Source of the DNA: Streptosporangium roseum DSM 43021
Lineage (GTDB): Bacteria > Actinomycetota > Actinomycetes > Streptosporangiales > Streptosporangiaceae
NCBI RefSeq assembly: GCF_000024865.1
Contig: NC_013595.1
Coordinates: forward strand, 4,278,001-4,342,000
Reading direction: 5' to 3'
DNA length: 64,000 nucleotides
Each line of letters begins with the position of its first letter. Positions within the stretch are counted from its first letter, which is position 1. Under the pieces are notes generated by a model. The model searched no databases. It saw only the letters and a list, made by a program, of their open reading frames with translations, and was not told where the DNA came from. Below are positions 36,376 to 44,500 of the stretch, in pieces. Position numbers and translations under genes: made by a program.

Positions 36376-37445
36376 AGTTCCTGGCCATCACCCTGATCGT
36401 GCACGGGCCGAACCCGATCACCGGCGAGTTGAAGTCGACCAACGCCCGCCTGCGGGAGGTGGTGGAGAACGCCGTCCTCGCCGAGGAGCTCGGCTTCGAC
36501 GGCTTCGGCGTCGGCGAGCGGCACGAGCGGCCGTTCATCTCCTCCTCCCCGCCGGTCGTGCTGAGCCACATCGCCGCCAGGACGTCGTCCATCAGGCTGT
36601 TCACCGCGGTCACCACGCTGAGCCTGCTCGACCCGGTCCGGGCGTTCGAGGACTATGCCACCCTCGACCACCTCTCGGACGGCCGCCTCGAACTGATCAT
36701 CGGCAAGGGGAACGGAGCCGCGCAGGCCCAGCTCTTCCACGTGACCGGCGAGGACCAGTGGGACCGCAACCGGGAGAGCTACGAGCTGTTCCGCCGGCTG
36801 TGGCGCGAGGACAAGGTCACCTGGTCAGGCCGGTTCCGGCCGTCCCTGGAGGAGGCCGAGACCTGGCCGCGCCCGCTGCAGCGGCCCATCCGCGTCTGGC
36901 ACGGCAGCGCCACCAGCAAGGAGTCGGTGGACCTCGCCGCGCAGTACGGCGACCCGCTCTTCTCCGCCAACGTCACCAACCCGGTCGAGCCCTACGCCGA
37001 GCTGGTCCGCCACTACCGGGAACGCTGGGAGTTCCACGGCCACGACCCCGCCGACGCCCTCGTCGGCGCGGGCAGCGCGGGCTACTACGCGGCCAAGAAC
37101 TCCCAGGACGCGATCGAGACCTACCGGCCGATCTTCGAGGCCCGCCTGGAGCTGTTCAGGAAGGCCGGCGTGGACCCGGTCTTCCACACGCTGGAGGACG
37201 CGATCGAGCGCAGCTCGATCCTGGTCGGCAGCCCCCAGCAGATCATCGACAAGGTCCACCGCTACCACGAGCGGCTCGGGCACGAGGTCATGCATCTGCA
37301 CGCCGACGCGGACGGCCTGACCGACAAGCAGCACCGGGCCGCCCTCGAACTCTTCCAGAGCGAGATCGCCCCCGTGCTGCGCAGGGAGATCCCCAGCAGG
37401 CCGTTCCCGAGGCACGGAAGCCCCCGGCTCGAAAGGCAGTCATGA
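36372..37445 (+). CDS. LLM-class flavin-dependent oxidoreductase 3
   Basis: This 357-residue protein starts MKFLAITLIVHGPNPITGEL and has AEELGFDGFGVGERHERPFI, DHLSDGRLELIIGKGNGAA and PIRVWHGSATSKESVDLAA. It is a bacterial-luciferase-like enzyme with FMN-binding barrel features. The ATG overlaps the previous stop. Substrate is unknown; operon position suggests it acts on the same compound class as genes 1, 2 and 4. Confidence 0.87.
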   Translation: MKFLAITLIVHGPNPITGELKSTNARLREVVENAVLAEELGFDGFGVGERHERPFISSSPPVVLSHIAARTSSIRLFTAVTTLSLLDPVRAFEDYATLDHLSDGRLELIIGKGNGAAQAQLFHVTGEDQWDRNRESYELFRRLWREDKVTWSGRFRPSLEEAETWPRPLQRPIRVWHGSATSKESVDLAAQYGDPLFSANVTNPVEPYAELVRHYRERWEFHGHDPADALVGAGSAGYYAAKNSQDAIETYRPIFEARLELFRKAGVDPVFHTLEDAIERSSILVGSPQQIIDKVHRYHERLGHEVMHLHADADGLTDKQHRAALELFQSEIAPVLRREIPSRPFPRHGSPRLERQS

Positions 37446-38563
37446 CCTCACTGTCGATCCTCGACCTGTCCCCCGTCCCCTCCGGGGGCACGACGGGCGA
37501 CGCGCTGCGCAACACCCTGGACCTGGCCAGGCGCGCCGAGGAGTTCGGCTACCGCCGTTACTGGCTGGCCGAGCACCACTTCGCGCCCGGCGTCGCCGGC
37601 GCCGCCCCCGCCGTGCTCATCGCCCTCGTGGCGGCCGCGACCAGCACGATCCGGGTCGGCTCCGGCGCCGTGCAGCTCGGCCACCAGACGGCGCTCGCCG
37701 TGGTCGAGCAGTTCGGCCTGATCGACGCGCTGTACCCGGGCCGCCTCGACCTGGGCCTCGGCCGGTCGGGCCGGCGCGGGAGCGAGTTCGCCGAGCTCGC
37801 CAAGAGGCCCCCGCAGCCGCCCGGACCGGCCAGGGTCGTGGACGGCCTGCTCATCCCGGAACCGTTCTCCTTCGCCGCCCTGGCCGCGTCGCCGCTCCTG
37901 GCGCTGTACGGCTCGCTGCTGCAGCAGCCGGGCGCGGAGAGCCCCGACTTCGCCGACCAGGTGGACGACATCCTCGCGCTGCTCGCCGGGACCTACCGGT
38001 CGGCCGAGGGGGTGGCGGCGCACGCCGTACCGGGCGAGGGCGCGGACGTGGAGCTGTGGGTGCTGGGCAGCAGCGGCGGTCAGAGCGCGCAGGTGGCGGG
38101 GGAGCGCGGGCTGCCGTTCGCGGCGAATTACCATGTCAGCCCGTCCACCGTGCTGGAGGCGGCCGAGGCCTACCGGGAGGCGTTCAAGCCGTCGGAGACC
38201 CTCGCCGAACCCCATCTGATCGTCTCGGCCGACGTGGTCGTGGCCGAGGACGACGACACGGCCCGCGAGCTCGCCTCGCCGTACGGATTGTGGGTGCGCA
38301 GCATCCGCACCGGCGCGGGCGCGATCCCGTTCCCGACGCCGGAGGAGGCCGCGGCGCACGAGTGGAGCGAGGAGGACCACGCGCTGGTCGCCGACCGGGT
38401 GGCGACCCAGTTCGCCGGCTCGCCGCGGACCGTCGCCGAGAGGCTGCGCGTCCTGCGCGACGTCACCGGCGCCGACGAGCTGCTCGTCACCACCATCACC
38501 CACGACCACGCCGACCGGGTCCGCTCCTACGAGCTGCTCGCAAAGGAGTGGGCCGGCGGCTGA
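37442..38563 (+). CDS. LLM-class flavin-dependent oxidoreductase 4
   Basis: This 373-residue protein belongs to the group with WLAEHHFAPGVAG, GSGAVQLGHQTALAVVEQFG, LYPGRLDLGLGRSG and FAANYHVSPSTVLEAAEAYR. ATG overlaps the stop of gene 3. It is the last gene of the operon and is followed by a strong terminator at 38589-38633. Confidence 0.87.
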   Translation: MTSLSILDLSPVPSGGTTGDALRNTLDLARRAEEFGYRRYWLAEHHFAPGVAGAAPAVLIALVAAATSTIRVGSGAVQLGHQTALAVVEQFGLIDALYPGRLDLGLGRSGRRGSEFAELAKRPPQPPGPARVVDGLLIPEPFSFAALAASPLLALYGSLLQQPGAESPDFADQVDDILALLAGTYRSAEGVAAHAVPGEGADVELWVLGSSGGQSAQVAGERGLPFAANYHVSPSTVLEAAEAYREAFKPSETLAEPHLIVSADVVVAEDDDTARELASPYGLWVRSIRTGAGAIPFPTPEEAAAHEWSEEDHALVADRVATQFAGSPRTVAERLRVLRDVTGADELLVTTITHDHADRVRSYELLAKEWAGG

Positions 38564-38588
38564 GAGCGCGGGCGGGGGATCGGGGACC

Positions 38589-38633
38589 CGCGTCCGGCGC
38601 GCGCTCCGCAGGGGAGACCGCGCGCCGGACGCG
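38589..38633. terminator. bidirectional terminator hairpin
   Basis: CGCGTCCGGCGCGCG (38589-38603) and CGCGCGCCGGACGCG (38619-38633) form a perfect 15-bp stem with a 15-nt loop between the convergent monooxygenase operon and antiporter gene. Confidence 0.75.
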
Positions 38634-38645
38634 ACCGTCAGGCGC

Positions 38646-39806
38646 TCAGGCGCGCTTGGCGATGGCGGTGATGAGGGGCTGGACGAGCCGCGCGGCCAGG
38701 GGGCCGAACGCGGCGAGGATGAGCACGTAGGCGGCGGCCAGCGGGCCGAGGTCGGGGTGGACCCCGGCGGCCACCGCGAGCCCGGCGATCACGATGTTGA
38801 ACTCGCCGCGGGGGATGAGCGCGATGCCCGCCCGCGCCTGTCCCGCCTTGGCTATCCCCGCCCGACGGGCGGCGTAGGCGCCGGTGAGCAGCTTGGTGAC
38901 CATGCTGACCAGGGCGAGCAGCGCGGCCAGCCCGGCGACCGGAAGGATCTTGCTGGGGTCGGTCTGCAGGCCGAAGAAGACGAAGAACACCGCGGCGAAC
39001 AGATCCCGGAGCGGGCTCAGCAGCGCCTGGGCGTCCTCGGCCAGCTCTCCGGAGACCGCGATGCCGACCAGGAAGGCCCCGACGGCGGCGGAGACCTGGA
39101 GCTGCTGGGCCACTCCGGCGACCAGCATCGCGAGCCCGACCACCTTCAGCAGCAGCACCTCCGAGTTGGGGCTGGAGATGAACGCCTCGATGAAGCGGCC
39201 GTAGCGGAGCGCGACCAGCAGCACCACGCTGACGGTGCCCAGCGCGATCCCCACGGTGACCGCGCCGCCGACGAAGCTCACCCCGGCCAGCATGGCGGTG
39301 AGGATCGGCAGGTAGACCGCCATGGTCAGGTCCTCGAAGACCAGCAGGGACAGCACCACCGGGGTCTCCCGGTTGCCGATCCAGCCCAGATCGGACAGGA
39401 CCTTGGCGGTGATGCCGGAGGAGGTGGCGTAGGTGACGCCGGCCATGGCCACCGCGGCCACCGGGCCCCAGCCGAGCAGCAGCGCCGCGATCGCGCCGGG
39501 CGCCGCGTTGAGCACCAGGTCGACGACCCCGGCACGGGCGTTGCCCTTCAGGCTCGTCACGAGCTCGTCGGCGTTGTACTCCAGGCCGAGGGTGAGCAGC
39601 AGCAGGATGACGCCGATCTCGGCGCCGACCGAGATGAACTCCTCGCTGGTGGCCAGGGGCAGGATGCCGCCCTGCCCGAAGGCCAGGCCCGCGAGGAGGT
39701 AGAGGGGGATGGGGGAGATGCCCACGCGCATGGCGAGGGCACCGAGGATGCCGAGCCCGAGGAGGACGGCACCGAGTTCCAGGATCAGAGTTGCCGTGTC
39801 GTGCAC
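38646..39806 (-). CDS. CPA2-type cation/proton antiporter
   Basis: This 386-residue integral membrane protein has about 12 helices and resembles KefB/KhtU-type antiporters: PIPLYLLAGLAFGQGG, VVLSLLVFEDLTMAVYLPIL and SAAVGAFLVGIAVSGELAED. The LALVSMVTKLLTG and IPRGEFNIVIAGLA segments are also typical. It probably exports K+ or Na+ in exchange for protons. The gene starts 8 bp after the TrkA-C regulatory gene ends, implying one complex. Confidence 0.9.
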   Translation of the reverse strand: MHDTATLILELGAVLLGLGILGALAMRVGISPIPLYLLAGLAFGQGGILPLATSEEFISVGAEIGVILLLLTLGLEYNADELVTSLKGNARAGVVDLVLNAAPGAIAALLLGWGPVAAVAMAGVTYATSSGITAKVLSDLGWIGNRETPVVLSLLVFEDLTMAVYLPILTAMLAGVSFVGGAVTVGIALGTVSVVLLVALRYGRFIEAFISSPNSEVLLLKVVGLAMLVAGVAQQLQVSAAVGAFLVGIAVSGELAEDAQALLSPLRDLFAAVFFVFFGLQTDPSKILPVAGLAALLALVSMVTKLLTGAYAARRAGIAKAGQARAGIALIPRGEFNIVIAGLAVAAGVHPDLGPLAAAYVLILAAFGPLAARLVQPLITAIAKRA

Positions 39807-39814
39807 CCGCTGCC

Positions 39815-40297
39815 CTAACCGTTGGTCAGGATGTCGGCGACAGAGGCGGTGCTCTCCGGGCTGCCCACCACGACGACCACGTCACCGTCGGCGAACACGA
39901 AGTCGGGGCCGGGGCTGGCGAAGACCTGCCCGGCACGGACCACGGCCACGACGGAGGCGCCGGTGCGGGTGCGCACGCGCGCGTCACCCATCGGCCGCCC
40001 GTCGTACGGGGTGCCGGGCAGGATGGGAAGCTGGAGGCTGACCAGGCCTTCGACCTCGCGGTGCAGGGCGTTGAGACGCTGCACGATGCGCGGCGCGCCG
40101 AGCAGCTCGCAGAGGGCGTCGGCCTCCTCGTCGTTCAGCTTGACGGTCTCGCACGCGCGATCGGGGTCGGTTGGATCGTATATCACTAAGTCGCGGCGGC
40201 CCGTCCGGTGGGAGACGATCCCGATCCGCCGCCCCGAACGAGTGGTGAACTCGTGCCGTAGTCCGATTCCGGGCAGTGCCGTCTGCTCGACCTCCAC
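39815..40297 (-). CDS. antiporter regulatory subunit with TrkA-C (RCK_C) domain
   Basis: This 160-residue protein starts VEVEQTALPGIGLRHEFTTR, matching KhtT-type regulators, and ends with an RCK_C domain (GARVRTRTGASVVAVVRAGQ, FVFADGDVVVVVGSPES). These subunits gate the adjacent antiporter in response to nucleotide or pH. GTG 40297 is chosen because GGAGGAAT lies about 9 nt upstream and the family begins this way; an upstream in-frame ATG at 40321 is less likely. Confidence 0.88.
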   Translation of the reverse strand: MEVEQTALPGIGLRHEFTTRSGRRIGIVSHRTGRRDLVIYDPTDPDRACETVKLNDEEADALCELLGAPRIVQRLNALHREVEGLVSLQLPILPGTPYDGRPMGDARVRTRTGASVVAVVRAGQVFASPGPDFVFADGDVVVVVGSPESTASVADILTNG

Positions 40298-40667
40298 CGT
40301 GCCATTCCTCCGTTTGTGCATGTAGCGGCTGTTTACCTGAACCTACCAATCAATGACATAAGGGGAGGATCTCCAAGGTGACATGTGCCATCCGACTGGC
40401 TTCGCGTGCTGCCCGTGCGGCGGTGGGCGGAACCCGCCTGCGGCCCGCCGGCACCGTCGCCCTTGAACTCCGGGCCTGCCGTCCACACCGCGTCCCGCCG
40501 CGCCGGTGAGCGGCCGGCCGGCGGCGCGCCGGCCGCCCCGCCCGTGGAACCTCGGGCGCGTGATCGCGTTTGTCGGTCGGGGTCGCTAGCGTTCCGCGCA
40601 TCACATCGGCACAGGTGACGAATCCCTGCAGAATGTGACAGATCATGGACGGCGAAAGGCGGAACCG
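40298..40667. other. divergent intergenic region
   Basis: This 370-bp region holds the promoters of the antiporter pair and of the DUF4132-MoxR block. An A/T-rich patch lies at 40330-40365. A 77-codon frame at 40385-40618 has Pro/Arg/Ala-rich shadow-like composition and no ribosome-binding site, so it is not called. Confidence 0.45.
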
Positions 40668-41543
40668 GTGGGTTGGCTGGCGGTGGGCGACGCGTACGAA
40701 GTCGCCCTCATAGAGGGCCGGATCACGGCGAGAGCCGCCTCGGGCAGGTCGGCGGGGCGGCAGCTGAAGTCGCTGCCCAAGGCGTTGCGGGAGCATCCGG
40801 AGGTGGACCGGCTGCGCCGCTTCGCCGAGTGGCTCGACCGGCACGCCGCCGCGTGCGTGGCACAGGTGGACATCTGGATGGTGTCGTCCCTGCCCGTTCC
40901 GACCGGGCTGCTGGCCCGCGTGTGGCCGGACGAGGCGTGGCAGACGGCCCTGCGGGACCTGGCCGTGGTCGGCGACGACCCGGACGAGGTCGGCTTCCTG
41001 CGGGACGCCACCGACTCCGGGGAGTTGCGGGTGGTGAACCTGGACGGCGAGACCGTCCGGCTGTCCCCGCGGACGGTGACCCTGCCGCATCCCGTGCTGC
41101 TGCCCGAACTGGACGACCTCCGGGAGTTCGCCGCGGAGCTGGGCGTGGTCCAGAAGGTCGAGCAGATCCACCGCGCCACCTGGCGCAGGCCCGCGGACCT
41201 CGCGGAGCGCGGCGAGAAGGCGACCGACGTGACGGAGTTCGCCGGGGGCAGATACACCTCCCGGTTCGGCCTGGCGGCCCGGGCCACCTCGCTCGGCTAC
41301 CGGGTGTCCGGAGGTTACGCCACGTGCCGGGTCCGCGACGCCGGGCGGATCGCGGAGGCGGCCGTGTGGATCGGCGAGCCGTACTGGGACGGCGAGGTGA
41401 CGACGGGCGGCCTCACCTGGCACGACCAGGACGGAAGATCGCTTCCGCTGCGCGAGGTCGGCCCGGTCGCCTGGTCGGAGGGTATGCGGATGGCCGCGGC
41501 GCTCCACGCCGGCCGGCAGGTCGAAGAGGGGAATGACGCGTGA
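40668..41543 (+). CDS. DUF4132 domain protein
   Basis: This 291-residue protein is almost entirely a DUF4132 domain: WMVSSLPVPTGLLARVWPD, TVTLPHPVLLPELDDLREFA, LGVVQKVEQIHRATWRRP and the Gly-rich LGYRVSGGYATCRV. The family is linked to molybdate-metabolism proteins by old annotation but has no proven activity. GTG 40668 is preferred because AAAGGCGGAA precedes it and VGWLAVGDAYEVAL matches the usual start; an in-frame GTG at 40635 would add 11 residues. Its stop overlaps the next gene (GTGA). It is the first gene of the MoxR/VWA block. Confidence 0.8.
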   Translation: MGWLAVGDAYEVALIEGRITARAASGRSAGRQLKSLPKALREHPEVDRLRRFAEWLDRHAAACVAQVDIWMVSSLPVPTGLLARVWPDEAWQTALRDLAVVGDDPDEVGFLRDATDSGELRVVNLDGETVRLSPRTVTLPHPVLLPELDDLREFAAELGVVQKVEQIHRATWRRPADLAERGEKATDVTEFAGGRYTSRFGLAARATSLGYRVSGGYATCRVRDAGRIAEAAVWIGEPYWDGEVTTGGLTWHDQDGRSLPLREVGPVAWSEGMRMAAALHAGRQVEEGNDA

Positions 41544-44500
41544 GCGGGGACATGTCGCAGGCGGAGGCCAGGACCGCGGAACTGCTGAAGGCCGGAGCGG
41601 TGCTGCCCCCGGACACCGAGGGGGCCGGTGACCGGGCGGTGCCGCTGACCGCCCGGCGCTACCGTCACCCCGGGCTGGACGACCGGGTGGTCGTACGCCT
41701 GGTCGCCGGGGAGCTCGGCGCGGCCGAGGACCTGGCGGCGGGCTTCCTGGGCCTGGAGCCGGACGGGGAGCCCGCCGTCGTCGGGCTGGGGGCGCGACGC
41801 TCCCTCGGCTTCCCGGAATGGGTGCTGGTGCACCACCCCGGGGACGGGCACCACGCGCTCGCCGTCGTGCCCGAGCTGGAGCGTACGGCCCGGCAGGTCA
41901 AGTCCAAGCCGAAGGCCGCGCTGGACGCCTACCAGCGGCTCGCCGGTCAGCTGGCCGCGTCCGTCCCGCACTTCCTGCCCACGTTCTACGAGCAGGCCGG
42001 CCGGGTGTTCCTGGGCGTGGAGAACACCACCTACGCCGCGCAGATGTTCGCCCAGGCGCGCAAGGCCGAGGCGGAGCACGGGCTCGCGGTGGACGAGGAC
42101 CGGCTCGACGCGGTGTTCCTGGAGTTCGCGCTCGCGGGGGCGCTGCCGGTCAAGGTGCTCTCCGGATACGCCAGGGAGATGGCCGGCCGGTTGCCCGCGG
42201 ACGAGGCGCTGCGCCGGTTCACGCGGCTGTGCGTACGGCGCACCGCGGGAGGGCTGCCGCCGTCGGCGCAGATGGCGAACGACCTGCGGCGGCTCGCCAG
42301 AGCCGCCGGCGCGGACGCGGCCGAGGCGGAACAGGCGTACCTGGCCGAACTGCTCGGCCTGCCGGCCACCCAGCGGGCCGCGGCGGGCTGGTGGAAGGCC
42401 CACCGCCCGGCGGTCGCGTCGCTGGGCCGGCGGGAGCCCGAGGTCCGCGGGACGCTGCTGAACAGCATGCCGCAGGTCAGGGACGGCGAGCTGCCGGGCC
42501 TGTGGCTGGAGATACTCGAGGAGTCCGGCGCCACCGCCGGCCTGGCCGGCGGCGAGGTGCCCGAGCGGGAGCGGCCCGCCGACGGCACCGCGGGCTGGCT
42601 CGGGAGATTCCTGCTGGCACGGGACCGCGCCGGGGGGATCCCGCCGCGCCTGCCCAGCCTGTACACGCTGGTGGAGCGGGTGGCCGACCGGCTGCGGGCC
42701 GAGCTCGCCGAGCCGGGCCGCAAGGCGCCGACGGTCGAATACGACGTCGACCTGCTGGACCTGCTGCTCGCCCTGGACATCCCCGTGGCCGACCCCGACG
42801 AGCGCCGGTCGCTGCACCTGATTCCCTGGGCGAAGGGCGAAGGCCGGCGCGATCTGCTCGCCCTGGCCGCCGACCCCCGCTTCCGGCCCGCCTTCCAGCG
42901 CGGGGCCGACGGGTTCGGCGCCAACGAGTACGGGCAGCGGGCCGTCCGCGTCCTGGCGGAGTCCCCCGGCGGGCGGCCGATGCTCGCCGAGTGGATGCGG
43001 AAGGTGGCCCTGCGGTCGTCGGCCGCCGGACTGCCGGAGCTGCCCGACGCCATGCGGCGGCTGTCCTGGCTGCCGGGCGAGGCGCTGGTCCTGGCCGAGG
43101 AGGAGGTGCGCCAGGCGGCCGGGGCCGACGTCGCGCTGGTGCTCGCCCGGACGCTCAGGGCCGGGCTCTTCGACGAACTGGGCTGGCCGGCCTGGGAGGA
43201 GGCGGCCGAGACCCTCGTGCCGAGGAAGGACGTCGACGACCTCGTCGTCGCCGACGCCTGGCCGCATCTGATCGTCGCGGGACCCTCGCAGGTCCGGGTG
43301 CTCAGCGCCGAGGGCACCGTGCTCACCCACGACCTGCGTGTCCCGGCCGGGGACACCTGGGGCGACGACCACGGCTTCCACTACGTGGACGGCGAGCTGC
43401 TCGTCTACTGGCACTCCCGGCAGCTCGGCAGCGAGCTGCGCGGATACTGGCACACCTCGGCCGACCGGATCCATCTGCTGGAGGGGATCGGCAGCACCCG
43501 AGGCACGCGCCTGAACTGGTACCGAGGCGACGATCCGGTCAGCCTGCCGCTGCCCGGCGGCGGGCGGACGACCGGCCAGGGGGTGCTGCACCCCGGAGAC
43601 ACGGCCGTGCCCGGCGAGCGGTCGGTGATCACCGACGGCACCTCGTTCTGGGTGTGGACCTGGGACGGCTCCGACCACGAGAGCACCGGATGGTACGAAT
43701 ACGACCCGCTCAGCGGGGAGCAGGGCAGGAAGGGCGTGCCCGGCTTCCTCGCCGACGCGCTCCGCACCGCCCCGGCGGGCAGCACGTTCCGGTCGGGCTG
43801 GCTGCTGCCCGCTCCTTCGGACGGGCCCACCCCCGTCGGCACGCCGGTGGGCGGCCTGTTCGGCTGGCGGGTGGTGGTGCTGCCCGACGGGTCGATGCGC
43901 GGTGAGGACCTCTCCGGCCGCGCCGTCACCGTGGCGCCCGATTCCAGAGCCCCGCTGCGCGCCCTGACGTTCCCCGGCGACGACCGGCCCCGGGCCGTCG
44001 TGAAGAACGGGGGCTACCAGGTCGACCTGGTCGACCTGGACGGCGTCGTCACCGCTGTGGCCAAGACGGACAACGTCCCCGGCGCCTTCGCCGCGGGCAC
44101 GCTCGTCCTGCCGCCGCCGCGCTACTGGCACTGCCTCCGGCCGAGGGACCCGGAGGGCTCCGCGCTGCTGCGCCGCATGGACCGGGACACCTCGGCGGCC
44201 CTGCTGGAAGCGGTCGTCGCCGGGGGCGAGACCGGAGAGGAGGAGCTGCGGGCGCGGATCCGGGCCCTGCTGCCGCAGGTGAGCCATGACGCGCTGGTGG
44301 CGGGCATCACCGGGGTCGTGCGCTTCGCCGCCGCCCGGCAGGCCGAGCTGGACGCCGTCGCGGCCCGGCTCTCCGAGGCACTCGCCGGCGGACACCGGGA
44401 GGAGTCGCCCACCGGCCCGGTGGACCGGCTGCTCAACCAGGCGCTCAGCGGCCTCGGCGGCTCCGCCGACAACTCGTGGCACAGCCAGGAGCTGGACGGC

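Noticed and set aside
33875..38563. Four monooxygenases as part of an antibiotic biosynthetic cluster
   Set aside because: No synthase, carrier protein, tailoring or resistance gene is adjacent; a catabolic role fits better.
40385..40618. 77-codon frame in the antiporter/DUF4132 gap
   Set aside because: Pro/Arg/Ala-rich, no ribosome-binding site, no recognised family.
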